A stretch of 64,000 nucleotides of DNA from JBCBSZ01 sp039185015 (GCA_039185015.1 JBCDAU010000002.1:184809-248808); one strand, 5' to 3'; numbered from the stretch's first letter, positions 40,476 to 50,381 are shown. Notes: a model not told the origin generated them from the sequence alone. Numbers and translations: made by a program.

Positions 40476-41133
40476 CCTCCTCGGCCCGGTCGACGCCGGC
40501 CCATCCATCACCGTCGTAGCGGCGCACGATCCGTGCCGGCACACCGGCGGCCACGACGTGGCCGGGCAGGTCACGGGTGACGACGGCGTTCGCCGCGACC
40601 GTGACGTGGGGCCCGATCGTCACCCCGGGGAGGACGACGACGCCGGCACCCAGCCAGCTGCCCCGCCCGACCCGCACCGGACGCTCCGGCGTGGAGCCCT
40701 CCCCGATCGGGCGCTCCGGGTCGGAGTAGTCGTGGTTCTGGTCGGTGATGTAGACGCCCGGCCCGGTCACGACGTCGTCCTCGATCACGACCTCGAAGTG
40801 GGCGACGATGGACGAGCCCCGGCCGATCAGGCAGCGCGACCCGATGTCGAGGACCACCTCGCTCAGCATCTCCTGGCCCGGCGACATCCCGACGGAGAGC
40901 GCGCAGTTGGGCCCGACGATGGTGTCGTCGCCGATCCGCATCCACCGCTCGCCGTAGAGGGCCGTCCACGGGAACACCACGCACGCGTCCGTCCCGAAGG
41001 AGCGGAACCGTCGGGCGCCGCTGTCACCGCTCCGGATCGTGCCGGCGTCCGCGGCGACCGCCCACGCGCGCCGAACGGCTCGGCCTGCCGCCCGTCGGAG
41101 GACGTCCCGCGGCCTCTCGCCCCGTGCGTTCAC
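40456..41133 (-). CDS. Left-handed beta-helix acyltransferase
   Basis: 225 residues from GTG 41133. Hexapeptide repeats run through the middle: MRIGDDTIVGPNCALS, VVLDIGSRCLIGRGSSIVAH, FEVVIEDDVVTGPGVYITDQ, VGRGSWLGAGVVVLPGVTIG and PHVTVAANAVVTRDLPGHVV. NHDYSDPERPI fits the catalytic His loop of O-acetyltransferases of the WbbJ type. It probably modifies a sugar or envelope glycan. The frame is open to 41181, but the first residues lack the family pattern. Confidence 0.85.
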   Translation of the reverse strand: MNARGERPRDVLRRAAGRAVRRAWAVAADAGTIRSGDSGARRFRSFGTDACVVFPWTALYGERWMRIGDDTIVGPNCALSVGMSPGQEMLSEVVLDIGSRCLIGRGSSIVAHFEVVIEDDVVTGPGVYITDQNHDYSDPERPIGEGSTPERPVRVGRGSWLGAGVVVLPGVTIGPHVTVAANAVVTRDLPGHVVAAGVPARIVRRYDGDGWAGVDRAEEDGRGAG

Positions 41134-41198
41134 GGGCGGCGACCCTACGCCGCCGACGTTCGAGCCGCCGGTCCCCGCCACTGACGCACCCCCGGCGT

Positions 41199-41852
41199 AT
41201 GGTCGACGTCGTGCCCCGATCCGGCCCCGTGCTCCACGGCCTCGACATCGAGACCGACACCAGCTGCGATGGGCTCGATCCCCGGGTCTCCGAGATCGTC
41301 GCCATCGCCGTCTCGTCCGACCACGGCGACGCGGTGTTCAGCAACGCCTCGGAGCGGGAGCTGCTCGAGGCGACGGACGAACACCTCGCCCACTGCGCGA
41401 CCGGCGTGCTCGTCACGTGGAACGGCGCCGCCTTCGACCTGCCGTTTCTCGCGTCTCGCGCCGAGGTGCACGGGCTGGAGCTCGGGTTGCGCTTGGCGGT
41501 CGATCCTCGACTGGCGGTGCGCACGGCCCTGCCCGGCCATGACGGCGCCTATCGGGCGGCGTGGCACAGCCATCGTCACCTCGACGCCTACCGGGTCTGG
41601 CGCAACGACCTCCACCGGCTGGTCGACATGTCGTGCTCACTCAAGGCGGTGGCCCGACTCACCGGGCTTCGGCCCGTCGAGGTCGACCGCGAGCGGGTCC
41701 ACGAGCTGAGCGCCGAGGTGCTCGACGACTACGTGGCCAGCGATGCGCGGCTCGCCCGGCTGCTGGCCGAACGGCGGTGGTCGACCGCCGAGCCGTTCAT
41801 CGATCCACTCGACAACGGCGCCACGCGCGACACCGTCTGCTGCATCGGCTGA
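41199..41852 (+). CDS. DnaQ-like 3'-5' exonuclease domain protein
   Basis: 217 residues. HGLDIETD has the DxE of exonuclease motif I (D16, E18), VTWNGAAFDLPFL is motif II, and VLDDYVASDARLARLL is motif III of the YxxxD kind. SCSLKAVARLTGLRPVEVDR is also seen in predicted 3'-5' exonucleases. It may trim DNA or RNA ends. The last 18 codons and stop were tandemly duplicated downstream (53 bp), see the repeat at 41799. Confidence 0.82.
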   Translation: MVDVVPRSGPVLHGLDIETDTSCDGLDPRVSEIVAIAVSSDHGDAVFSNASERELLEATDEHLAHCATGVLVTWNGAAFDLPFLASRAEVHGLELGLRLAVDPRLAVRTALPGHDGAYRAAWHSHRHLDAYRVWRNDLHRLVDMSCSLKAVARLTGLRPVEVDRERVHELSAEVLDDYVASDARLARLLAERRWSTAEPFIDPLDNGATRDTVCCIG

Positions 41853-41905
41853 TCGATCCACTCGACAACGGCGCCACGCGCGACACCGTCTGCTGCGTCG
41901 GCTGA
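41799..41905 (+). repeat. 53-bp tandem duplication of the exonuclease gene tail
   Basis: Unit 1 (41799-41851) and unit 2 (41852-41905) both read ATCGATCCACTCGACAACGG and on to CGTCTGCTGC..CGGCTGA, with one or two changes (CATC versus CGTC). Unit 1 holds the true stop; unit 2 is untranslated. Since 53 is not a multiple of three, the copy is out of frame. Recent replication slippage is likely. Confidence 0.9.
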
Positions 41906-41914
41906 GCCGACAGC

Positions 41915-42838
41915 TCAGCGGTAGCGGGCGAGCACTCGGCGGGCGGCCTCGGCCGGCGCCGACCGGAGCTCGTCGGGCCGGAGCACCTCGACGCCCGGCC
42001 CGGCCCGCAGCAGGAGCTGCTCCAGGAAGTGGCGCCCGGCCACCGGCATGACGACCTCGACGGTGTCGCCGTGGTCGACGAGCTCGTCGACGACGATCGA
42101 GTCGAGCAACCACCGACGGTCGGCCGGGACCCGCACGCGGACGCGGGTGGCGTCCTCCCCCGGGGCGATCGGCGCATCGGGGTACGGGTCGACAGCGTCG
42201 TCGGGGAGGGCGACCCCGGTGCGTTCGGCGTGCTCGATCCGGTCGAGGCGGAACACCCGGCGGCCCTTGGCACGATGACAGTGCCCGACCAGGTACCAGT
42301 GCCCGTCGACCGAGCGCAGCGACCAGGGATCGACCTCGCGACTGGTCAGCTCGTCGCGCGAGGCGACGTAGTACTCGATGCGCACCCGCTCGCGAGCGGC
42401 GAGCGCGGCTCGCAGCTCATCGAGCACCGGCGGGGCGTCGAGCTCGATGTCGATGCCGCCACCCAGCTGCCGCTCGAGCTTGGTGAGGGCCCGGTCGAGT
42501 GGGCCATCGACCTCACCTCGCACCGCGAGGGCCGTCCGGCCCGCGGCGAGCAGCCCGAAGGCTTCGTCGGTGGTGAACCGGAGCGGACGATCGAACGCCA
42601 CGACCGGGTCGACCTGGACCGTCCCGTCGTCGAACACGGCGATGCCGATCGTCGCCCCGCCGTAGGGCGGGACCTCGCAACACTGCACCGTCGACAGCAC
42701 GCTGATGACCTCGTCGGCCGGCAGTCCGAACCGACTGCCGATCTCGTCGACGGTCGCGCCACCCCGCTCGGCCAACCACGGCACGACGGCGAGGACCAGC
42801 GCGAGTCGCTCCTCGACGGAGGGACCGCGCCGACTCAT
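41915..42838 (-). CDS. pafC: WYL-domain regulator PafC
   Basis: 307 residues. An N-terminal winged helix (LALVLAVVPWLAERGGATVD, EIGSRFGLPADEVISVLSTV), the WYL core (REVDPWSLRSVDGHWYLVGH with HRAKGRRVFRLDRIEHAERT), and a C-terminal WCX-like domain follow in order. Paired with PafB in tandem with a four-base overlap. In mycobacteria the PafBC dimer activates most DNA-damage genes independently of LexA. The proteasome and pafA genes are not in the window. Confidence 0.9.
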   Translation of the reverse strand: MSRRGPSVEERLALVLAVVPWLAERGGATVDEIGSRFGLPADEVISVLSTVQCCEVPPYGGATIGIAVFDDGTVQVDPVVAFDRPLRFTTDEAFGLLAAGRTALAVRGEVDGPLDRALTKLERQLGGGIDIELDAPPVLDELRAALAARERVRIEYYVASRDELTSREVDPWSLRSVDGHWYLVGHCHRAKGRRVFRLDRIEHAERTGVALPDDAVDPYPDAPIAPGEDATRVRVRVPADRRWLLDSIVVDELVDHGDTVEVVMPVAGRHFLEQLLLRAGPGVEVLRPDELRSAPAEAARRVLARYR

Positions 42839-43743
42839 GCCGCACCCCGCACGAGGGCTTCGAGCCACGCGACGATCTCGTCGCGGAGCTCGGCCGGTTC
42901 GACGACCTCGGCGTGCTCGCCCAGGCCGAACAGCCACGTGCGGAAGGCGTCGCGGTTCAGGACCCGCACGGCCAGCTCGACCACGTCGCCGTCGGTGGAG
43001 CGCACCTCGACGCCGGGGTGCCGAGCGGCGACCGCGCCCTGGTGGCCGTGGATCCGAACGACGGCGGTGAGCTCGTCGTCGCGGGGCAGCAGCAGCGGAT
43101 CGATGGTCAAGGCCTCGAGCGGGTCGCCGGCCGCCTCGGGCACGGTGCCCGGCTCCCCGACCTCGACGTCACCCTCGATGCGGTCCACCCGGAAGGTCTT
43201 GCGGGACTCACCCTCGTCGGCGACCAGGTACCAGTAGCCGGTGCGGAACGCGAGCGCCCGGGCGGCGACCTCTCGCTGCTTGCCCCGATAGGCGAAGCGG
43301 GCCGGAGCCCGCTGCGACACCGCGGTCTGCAGCAGGGGCAGGCCGTCGAGCGCGGGCAGAGCCGCCCTGACGGCGGCCGCCGAGACGTCACGACCGCCGA
43401 GCTTGCGGACGGCCACGTCGTCCCAGCGACGGTCGAGGTCGACCATCGCCGTGGCCATGACGAGCGCCAGGTGCTCGTCGGGCTCCAGGTCGAGCGGGGG
43501 CAGGTCGTAGTCGTCGGTCTCGACGGTGTAGCGGGTCGCCCCCTCGTCGCCTTCGGCGATGACGGTGCGGATGGGGACACCGACCTCGCGCAGCGCCCGC
43601 TTGTCGCGCTCGAAGGTGGCGCGGCCCCGCTCGGGGTCGTCGCCGTACGCGCCGGTGCGCTGCATGATCTCGGCCCGCGTCAGTGGACGCGACTCGCGCA
43701 GCAGCATGAGGAGTTCGAGGCGGCGCTCGAGCGGATCGGCCAT
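42835..43743 (-). CDS. pafB: WYL-domain regulator PafB
   Basis: 302 residues. The winged helix is in LERRLELLMLLRESRPLTRA with RGRATFERDKRALREVGVPI, and the WYL domain in RALAFRTGYWYLVADEGESR with KTFRVDRIEGDVEVG. A C-terminal domain (AVVRIHGHQGAVAARHPGVE) follows. ATG 43743 is the family start; its TGA overlaps the pafC ATG. Expected to activate damage-repair promoters as a heterodimer with PafC. Confidence 0.9.
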   Translation of the reverse strand: MADPLERRLELLMLLRESRPLTRAEIMQRTGAYGDDPERGRATFERDKRALREVGVPIRTVIAEGDEGATRYTVETDDYDLPPLDLEPDEHLALVMATAMVDLDRRWDDVAVRKLGGRDVSAAAVRAALPALDGLPLLQTAVSQRAPARFAYRGKQREVAARALAFRTGYWYLVADEGESRKTFRVDRIEGDVEVGEPGTVPEAAGDPLEALTIDPLLLPRDDELTAVVRIHGHQGAVAARHPGVEVRSTDGDVVELAVRVLNRDAFRTWLFGLGEHAEVVEPAELRDEIVAWLEALVRGAA

Positions 43744-44011
43744 GGCCGCATGGTATTGCCGGGGTGTTCTCGGTCGACGGGACGGTTCCGCCGTACTCGA
43801 AGACCACCGCACGAGTGCACCCAACCGCTCACGGTACGCGCAGATCGCCCACTCGGCGACCACGGAGCGTGTGATCGTGACCGCAGAAACGTAAGAGGAC
43901 CGTTATGGCTGCCAGAATCCCGCAGGAAGAGATGACAACGTCGACAGGATGTGCGTAACGTAACCGCAACGTGATGGTCCACGACTGTCATGTAGGAGCG
44001 CACACCACCAC

Positions 44012-45352
44012 ATGAACGTCATCTTCTCAGCGGTCCGTCGACGCTTGTCCGTCGCGACCGTCATCATCATGGTTGCGCTCGCAGTGCCCGGTGTCGCTGC
44101 AGCCACCGAACTCCGCGCCGACGAGCTCGCTCCCCCGGCCGCCGCCATCTCGAGCCCGGCCGTCTCGGCGAGCCCGACCCCCGACGGAGCCGGCCACGTC
44201 GTGCTCCACAGCGATGGTCGCATCACGACCCGGGGCTCGGGCCTCTACCTCGGCGACCCGGCCACCACCATCGCTGCCCGCCGCACCTACGCCGCCTCGA
44301 TCGAGTCAACGCCCGGCCAGGGCTACTGGGTCGTCGACGCCAGCGGCGGGGTCCACACCTTCGGCGACGCCCCGCACCACGGCGATCTCGCCGGCCTCAG
44401 CACCGCCGCACCCATCGTCGCCATCCGCAGCACGCCGAGCCTCCAGGGCTACTGGCTGGTCTCGTCCGACGGCGGCCTGTTCGCCTTCGGCGACGCCCGC
44501 TTCCACGGCTCCATGGGTGGCGTCCCGCTCAACGCCCCGGTCGTCGACTTCGCGCCGACGCCGAGCGGCGAGGGCTACTGGATGGTCGCCAGCGACGGCG
44601 GCATCTTCGCCTTCGGCGACGCCCGCTTCTACGGCTCGATGGGCGGCGTGCAGCTGGTGCGGCCGGTCGTGGGCTTCAGCCCCGACCCGAGCGGCAACGG
44701 CTACCTGCTCGTCGCCGCCGACGGCGGCACGTTCGCCTTCGGCGCCGTCCAGTTCCACGGCTCGCTCGGTGGCCAGGGCGTCTTCGACGTCGTCGACGGC
44801 GAGAACCACCCGTCCGGCGTCGGCTACGTCGTGCTGCGCTCCGGCGGCGAGGTCGTCGACTTCCCGACGCTGCGCCAGGGCCCGACGCTCACCGACGACC
44901 GCATCGCCGCCGAGGTCCAGCGGCGGGTCAACGCCGAGCGCGCCGCCCGCGGCCTCGCTCCCCTCGCCTGGGACTCCCGCCTCGCCGGTACGGCGTCCGA
45001 CTGGGCGCCCACGCTGGTGACCAAGTTCGAGCACTCCGACATCGGCTCCACGCTCGCCGAGTTCGGCGGGGCCATGAACTACATGGGCGAGAACCTCTAC
45101 TGGGGCAGTGGCAGCAACGCCGACGCAGCCTCAGCCCACATCGCCCTCATGGAGTCCACGCTGCACCGCTCGGCGCTGCTGAGCCCGTACTACACGTCGG
45201 TCGGCGTCGGCGTGCACTGCGCCAACGGCCGCCTCTACGTCGTGCAGCACTTCGGACGGCTCTCGACCGCTGGCCCCGGCGCAGCCTCGCCCACCGCTCC
45301 GGCAGCGCCCCTGACGCAGTCGAGCAGCGACTCGGTGGGCTGCTCGGGCTGA
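44012..45352 (+). CDS. Secreted protein: beta-repeat domain plus CAP domain
   Basis: 446 residues. A signal peptide (RRLSVATVIIMVALAVPGVA, cleavage after AAA) is followed by about five repeat units with the core GYWMVASDGGIFAFGDARFY and GSMGG. The last 140 residues are a CAP/SCP domain (IAAEVQRRVNAERAARGLAP, TKFEHSDIGSTLAEF, NYMGENLYWGSGSNADAASA, HIALMESTLHRSALLSPYYT, VHCANGRLYVVQHFG). The tail contains a cysteine. CAP proteins occur in cell-wall and host-interaction roles. The repeat region is paralogous to the gene at 1-597. The 268 bp upstream hold its promoter but nothing I can define. Confidence 0.88.
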   Translation: MNVIFSAVRRRLSVATVIIMVALAVPGVAAATELRADELAPPAAAISSPAVSASPTPDGAGHVVLHSDGRITTRGSGLYLGDPATTIAARRTYAASIESTPGQGYWVVDASGGVHTFGDAPHHGDLAGLSTAAPIVAIRSTPSLQGYWLVSSDGGLFAFGDARFHGSMGGVPLNAPVVDFAPTPSGEGYWMVASDGGIFAFGDARFYGSMGGVQLVRPVVGFSPDPSGNGYLLVAADGGTFAFGAVQFHGSLGGQGVFDVVDGENHPSGVGYVVLRSGGEVVDFPTLRQGPTLTDDRIAAEVQRRVNAERAARGLAPLAWDSRLAGTASDWAPTLVTKFEHSDIGSTLAEFGGAMNYMGENLYWGSGSNADAASAHIALMESTLHRSALLSPYYTSVGVGVHCANGRLYVVQHFGRLSTAGPGAASPTAPAAPLTQSSSDSVGCSG

Positions 45353-45367
45353 CCCCCGGAGACGAAC

Positions 45368-45395
45368 CCGGGCCGAGCGTCACCGCTCGACCCGG
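45368..45395. terminator. Bidirectional terminator hairpin
   Basis: The arms CCGGGCCGAGCG and CGCTCGACCCGG pair over 12 bp with one G-T pair and a TCAC loop, between two convergent genes. Confidence 0.7.
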
Positions 45396-45406
45396 ATCCG
45401 TTCCGA

Positions 45407-48358
45407 TCACACGCGGTCGCCGAGTTGGGCGAGCGTCGAAGCGACCACTCGATCGACATCGACGACGCCGCCAACGGCGTCCACGCGAATCGTGCGCAGC
45501 CCCACCGCGCTGCCGATCCACTCGAGGCCGACGCCGTCGTGCAGGACGACGACGAGGCGATGCTCGCGGCCGGGGACCGCGATGCGGTCGAGGCCGCCGG
45601 CGCCCGGCCGGGCGTCGAGGGAGGCCATGTCGGGCCGGAGCCGCTGCGGCGCGGTGATGGCCGCGACATCGCAACCGATGCCCTGACCCTCGATGTCGTG
45701 GGCCGCGTCGAGCGCCGCCCGGACGAGGTGACCGGCGGCCACCACGAGCACCTCGGGCTCCGAGAGGCTGCGGTGCAGCAGCAGGCCGCCTCGGCGGAGC
45801 CCCGGTGCGAGCTGGGCGTCGTCGACCTCGACCGGCTCGACGCTCCGGTCGCTGACCCGGAGGTAGGTCGAACCGGAGCCGGTCTCGGCCCGATGGAGTG
45901 CGTCGCGGAGCTCGGCCTCGACCCACGCTGGAGCGAACGGCTCGACGAGCTCGATGTCGTCGACGACCTCGACGATGGAGGGGACCACGAGCGGACGGCG
46001 TCCGGCCTCGTCGCCGGCCATGGCCACGATGACCACTCGGGCGCCGAGCTCCCCCGCCGCCGACAGCGACAGCACCGCCGGGGCGAGGTCGGCCTCGCGA
46101 CCGAACAGGATCGGCACGTGGCCGAGCGTGTGCGTCGCCCGGGCCAGGATCGCCGCGGAGGTCGCGTCGCCGACCTCGATCGTCGACACGCCATTGGGAG
46201 CGATGACGGGCCGACGGCCCAGGCTGATCAGCGCCACCCGGCCAGCGAGCTCGTCCGACTCACGCAGCAGCGCCTCGACCGCCTGCACGGCGGCGAGCTC
46301 GGTGCTCTCCGGCGAGGTGAGGGTGGCGTCGAACCGCACGAGCCCGAAGGTGGCCGGCGGATCGATCCCGCGACCGCCGACGAGCTGGGTGCCCAGCGCG
46401 GCGATCGTCTCGGGCAGCACGGGCTGGCCGGCCTGCGGGGGGCGGACGTAGGTGAAGACGACGGTCGGTCGACTCGACTGGTGGACGGCGTCCCAGACCC
46501 ACTCGAGATCGCTGAGGTCGTTGCCACCGACCGAGACCTCGCCCTCGGCGATCGCCTGGTCGAGGGCACCGGCATCGAGCCCGGAGGTGTCGAGCGCCGA
46601 GCCCTCGTCCTCGGCGACCCGCTGCGGCCGCCCGTAGCGGAGATCGACCGCCCGCCAACCGAGGTCGAGGAAGCGGCGGGCCCAGCGCTGGATCAGCCGG
46701 TCGGGGCGCTCGCTCCGGGGCAGCTCGTGCGGGTCGACGGTCACGACGACCGTGATCGGGGCGTCAGGGGCGTAGCCGACCGCATCGAGCGCCGCCCAGG
46801 TGGTCCCGGTGAGCAGCTCGCTGTGGTGCACGACGGAGACGATGCGGCGAGCCGCACGCCGCGCCGACGGCAGCCAACCGAGGCCGAGCGCCAGCGGGAT
46901 CGGCTCGCCGGCGACCGTGGTGGTCACGATCCGAGAGGCGAGCTCGTCGGCGACGACCGGGTCCAGTCGGGGCGAGATGGTGTCGACGGAGGCCGCCGTC
47001 GTCCGGTCGACGACGAGGAGGTCCTCGGATCGGAGGCCACCGGCGACCAGCGACGTGACGATCGTGGTCCGGGCCGCCGCCGAGCGGTCGGTCGGCGCCA
47101 CGGACGAGGCGATGCCGTCGATGGGCCGGGCGGGGACGGTCGTGGTGGGCTCGGGGGCCTGCAGCCGCGGCGGATGCGACGGCTGCTCGGCGACCGCGGG
47201 CGGGCGAGCGCCGCGGAGGTCGATCACCTCGGCGGCGTCGTCTGCGTCGGCCTCGGCCTCGGCCTGGGCGGCGAGGCTCGCATCCTCGTCGGTCTCGTCG
47301 GCGACGGACGCCGCGATCTCCTCGACCGCGCCCTCGTCGGAGGCGGGCTCCTCGATCTCGTCGACCGCAGGTGCCGCGATCTCGTCGACCGGGGCGACCG
47401 GCGTGGCCGGGAGCAACTCCGCTGCCGTCGGGTCGTCGGGGCCGATCACCGAGTCCCAGTCGACCGATGGACCCTCGTTGCGACGGCGCGACGGCAGGCT
47501 GAGCCGCTGGGCGGACGTGTCCACCTCACGACGGCCGAGCCGAGCGACGAAGGCGGCAGCCTCGTCGTCGAGCTCACCGTGGCCGGCACCGGTGCGATGG
47601 TGCTCGGCCAGATCGGCCAGGCGCTGGAGGCGCGCCGCGGGCGCCGGCGCCTCGTCGGCCCCGTCCACGGCGTCGACCTCGTCGGCGGCGTCGTCCTCGA
47701 CCTCGACGCCCGCGAGCACGACCTCGTCGGCGGCGACGTCCTCGACCTCCACGTCAGCGAGCACGACCTCGTCGGCGTCGACGTCCTCGACCTCGACCTC
47801 GACGCCCGCGAGCACGACCTCGTCGGCGTCGACGTCCTCGACCTCGACGTCAGCGAGCACCACCTCGTCGGCGTCGACGTCCTCGACCTCGACGTCAGCG
47901 AGCACCACCTCGTCGGCGTCGACGTCCTCGACCTCGACGTCAGCGAGCACCACCTCGTCGGCGGCGTCATCGTCCTCGTCGTCCTCGTCATCGACGGTGC
48001 CGAAGGCGACGGTCGCGAGCTCCGGCCCGTCGTCGAGCGGCGAGATCGCTTCGGGTGCGGCAGCGCCGTCCCACGGCACGGCGACCACGTCGTCGGGCGC
48101 GGCGGCCTCCTGCACCTCGACCGGGGTGTCGAGACGCGCCTTCAGCGTCTCGAGCTCGGCGGCGAGGTCGTCGAGCTGTCCCGAGTCGATGCCGCTCGAG
48201 GTCGCACGCCCGGCGAGGCCGGGATCGATCTCGACCTCGTCGAAGCGCGGCCGTTCCGGCTCCTGCCACTCCTGGTCCGCCGGGACGACGAGGTCGCTCA
48301 GCTTCGCACGCCGCCACCACCATCGACTCGCGGCGCCATTCTGACCACTCTGTGCCAC
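45407..48358 (-). CDS. Transketolase/DXS-like pseudoenzyme with acidic repeats
   Basis: 983 residues. GTG 48358 follows a strong ribosome site (GGAGGTCC, 7 nt spacing), preferred over ATG 48421. Residues 120-230 hold six acidic units of about 15 residues (EVVLADVEVEDVDAD). From about residue 430 the protein follows 1-deoxyxylulose-5-phosphate synthase/transketolase order. VVHHSELLTGTTWAALDAVG lies where those enzymes have the thiamine-diphosphate GDG segment, but the GDG is lost. RPTVVFTYVRPPQAG is next. VPSIVEVVDDIELVEPFAPA with GSTYLRV, and EVLVVAAGHLVRAALDAAHD with DGVGLEWIGSAVGL, match the C-terminal domain. Catalysis is unlikely. A scaffold, regulatory or partner-subunit role is inferred. 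Fold assignment is from pattern alone. Confidence 0.65.
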   Translation of the reverse strand: MAQSGQNGAASRWWWRRAKLSDLVVPADQEWQEPERPRFDEVEIDPGLAGRATSSGIDSGQLDDLAAELETLKARLDTPVEVQEAAAPDDVVAVPWDGAAAPEAISPLDDGPELATVAFGTVDDEDDEDDDAADEVVLADVEVEDVDADEVVLADVEVEDVDADEVVLADVEVEDVDADEVVLAGVEVEVEDVDADEVVLADVEVEDVAADEVVLAGVEVEDDAADEVDAVDGADEAPAPAARLQRLADLAEHHRTGAGHGELDDEAAAFVARLGRREVDTSAQRLSLPSRRRNEGPSVDWDSVIGPDDPTAAELLPATPVAPVDEIAAPAVDEIEEPASDEGAVEEIAASVADETDEDASLAAQAEAEADADDAAEVIDLRGARPPAVAEQPSHPPRLQAPEPTTTVPARPIDGIASSVAPTDRSAAARTTIVTSLVAGGLRSEDLLVVDRTTAASVDTISPRLDPVVADELASRIVTTTVAGEPIPLALGLGWLPSARRAARRIVSVVHHSELLTGTTWAALDAVGYAPDAPITVVVTVDPHELPRSERPDRLIQRWARRFLDLGWRAVDLRYGRPQRVAEDEGSALDTSGLDAGALDQAIAEGEVSVGGNDLSDLEWVWDAVHQSSRPTVVFTYVRPPQAGQPVLPETIAALGTQLVGGRGIDPPATFGLVRFDATLTSPESTELAAVQAVEALLRESDELAGRVALISLGRRPVIAPNGVSTIEVGDATSAAILARATHTLGHVPILFGREADLAPAVLSLSAAGELGARVVIVAMAGDEAGRRPLVVPSIVEVVDDIELVEPFAPAWVEAELRDALHRAETGSGSTYLRVSDRSVEPVEVDDAQLAPGLRRGGLLLHRSLSEPEVLVVAAGHLVRAALDAAHDIEGQGIGCDVAAITAPQRLRPDMASLDARPGAGGLDRIAVPGREHRLVVVLHDGVGLEWIGSAVGLRTIRVDAVGGVVDVDRVVASTLAQLGDRV
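47680..47970 (-). repeat. 45-bp tandem repeat encoding acidic 15-mers
   Basis: Six copies, recognised on the plus strand by CGAGCACSACCTCGTCGGCG at about 47713, 47758, 47809, 47854, 47899 and 47944. Spacing is 45 bp except one 51-bp step (an extra VE). The three rightmost copies are nearly identical, so copy number may vary between strains. Confidence 0.93.
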
Positions 48359-48592
48359 TACAGGACCTCCGGGATGCCCGCTCCGGAACGATCCTAGTGC
48401 TGCCCACCGGTGGTATCTCACGCAACGTGGTCACAACTCGCAGCAAACCAGCACGAAGGGTCACCACGACCGCCGGTCGCGGTCGAGACGACCGGGATCC
48501 AGCTGCCTGACCCCGCCGCGTGAGGCGCGGCTGGTGACGTACGGCGCGGCCCGAGACCGCATCCGGCCCCGCTGACCCCGCGGAGCCGCGAC

Positions 48593-48811
48593 TCAGAGCA
48601 GGACCGAGACCTGGTCCTCGCCGTCGTCGGGGTCGACCGTCGCCCCATAGCCGGTCCGCGCCGAGGGCGGACGGCCGGGCGGCGGATCGTCGGCATCGCG
48701 GCGTCGACGCCGAGGCGTCGGCTCGTCGCGGGCCGATCGCCGATCGCTGGCCGGGGCGACCGCTGGACCGATCGCCGGCGTCTCGTTCGTGCGCTGCACG
48801 TAGACCACCAC
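48593..48811 (-). CDS. Small basic, disordered protein
   Basis: 72 residues starting VVYVQRTNETPAIGPAV, then Arg/Pro-rich (DEPTPRRRRRDADDPPPGRP) and ending DDGEDQVSVLL. GTG 48811 is preceded by GGAGG five bases upstream, which supports translation. No family recognised. The composition could suit a nucleic-acid-binding or linker protein, but that is only a guess. Confidence 0.5.
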   Translation of the reverse strand: MVVYVQRTNETPAIGPAVAPASDRRSARDEPTPRRRRRDADDPPPGRPPSARTGYGATVDPDDGEDQVSVLL

Positions 48812-48899
48812 GGTGCCTCCTCACCCCCCGCTCGAGCTGTCGACCAGCACGACGGCGACCCAAGCGGTATGTGACCGACGTCACGAGATCGTTGCCCGA

Positions 48900-48913
48900 T
48901 GAAGGCGCTTTCA
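48900..48913. promoter_or_regulatory. LacI-type operator before the ABC ATPase gene
   Basis: TGAAGGCGCTTTCA, a near-perfect palindrome of the LacI/GalR kind, two bases upstream of a probable -10 box (TAGCGT at 48916-48921). Closely matches the sites at 50298 and 51499. Confidence 0.75.
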
Positions 48914-48915
48914 GC

Positions 48916-48921
48916 TAGCGT
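48916..48921 (+). promoter_or_regulatory. Probable -10 box of the ABC ATPase gene
   Basis: TAGCGT, directly after the LacI-type operator. The leader would be about 60 nt long. Confidence 0.4.
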
Positions 48922-48990
48922 CGCCCTGTCCGGGGGGCGGACGGGCCCTGGCCCTGCTCCCGCTGGTGACGTGAACAGTGAGGGGAACAC

Positions 48991-50154
<1,164 letters not shown>

Positions 50155-50162
50155 GGACCGAC

Positions 50163-50188
50163 GCCGGGGCGGGGAGACCCGCCTCGGC
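50163..50188 (+). terminator. Terminator hairpin after the ABC ATPase gene
   Basis: GCCGGGGCGGG and CCCGCCTCGGC pair over 11 bp with one mismatch and a GAGA loop, 8 bp after the stop. Confidence 0.7.
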
Positions 50189-50297
50189 GGTTCCGGGTCC
50201 GGGCAGAGGGGCCGCCGAGAGCGCTTCCGGCAGCCCCTTACCCGGACTCCACGCAGCGTCCGGGGGGCATCGCCCCGACCGTTCCGTCCGCCGCTGG

Positions 50298-50311
50298 TGA
50301 AAACGCTTTCA
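50298..50311. promoter_or_regulatory. LacI-type operator between convergent genes
   Basis: TGAAAACGCTTTCA, the best palindrome of the three LacI-type sites. It lies between the 3' ends of the ABC ATPase gene and the lacI-type gene, where no promoter for a known gene is expected. Confidence 0.7.
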
Positions 50312-50381
50312 GGTTTCCGGGCCGGACGCAACCCCCAATCGGGTGGGACGCTCGCCGCCGGGAACCGAGCCGGGCGTCAGC

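Noticed and set aside
43744..44011. Riboswitch upstream of the secreted CAP protein
   Set aside because: The 268-bp leader is long enough, but I could not build a convincing conserved structure by eye.
47680..47970. Possible CRISPR-like array (45-bp period)
   Set aside because: It is a contiguous in-frame coding repeat without spacers.
45425..48397. 990-codon plus-strand ORF
   Set aside because: Antisense shadow of the transketolase-like gene; the minus strand has a strong ribosome site and recognisable domains.
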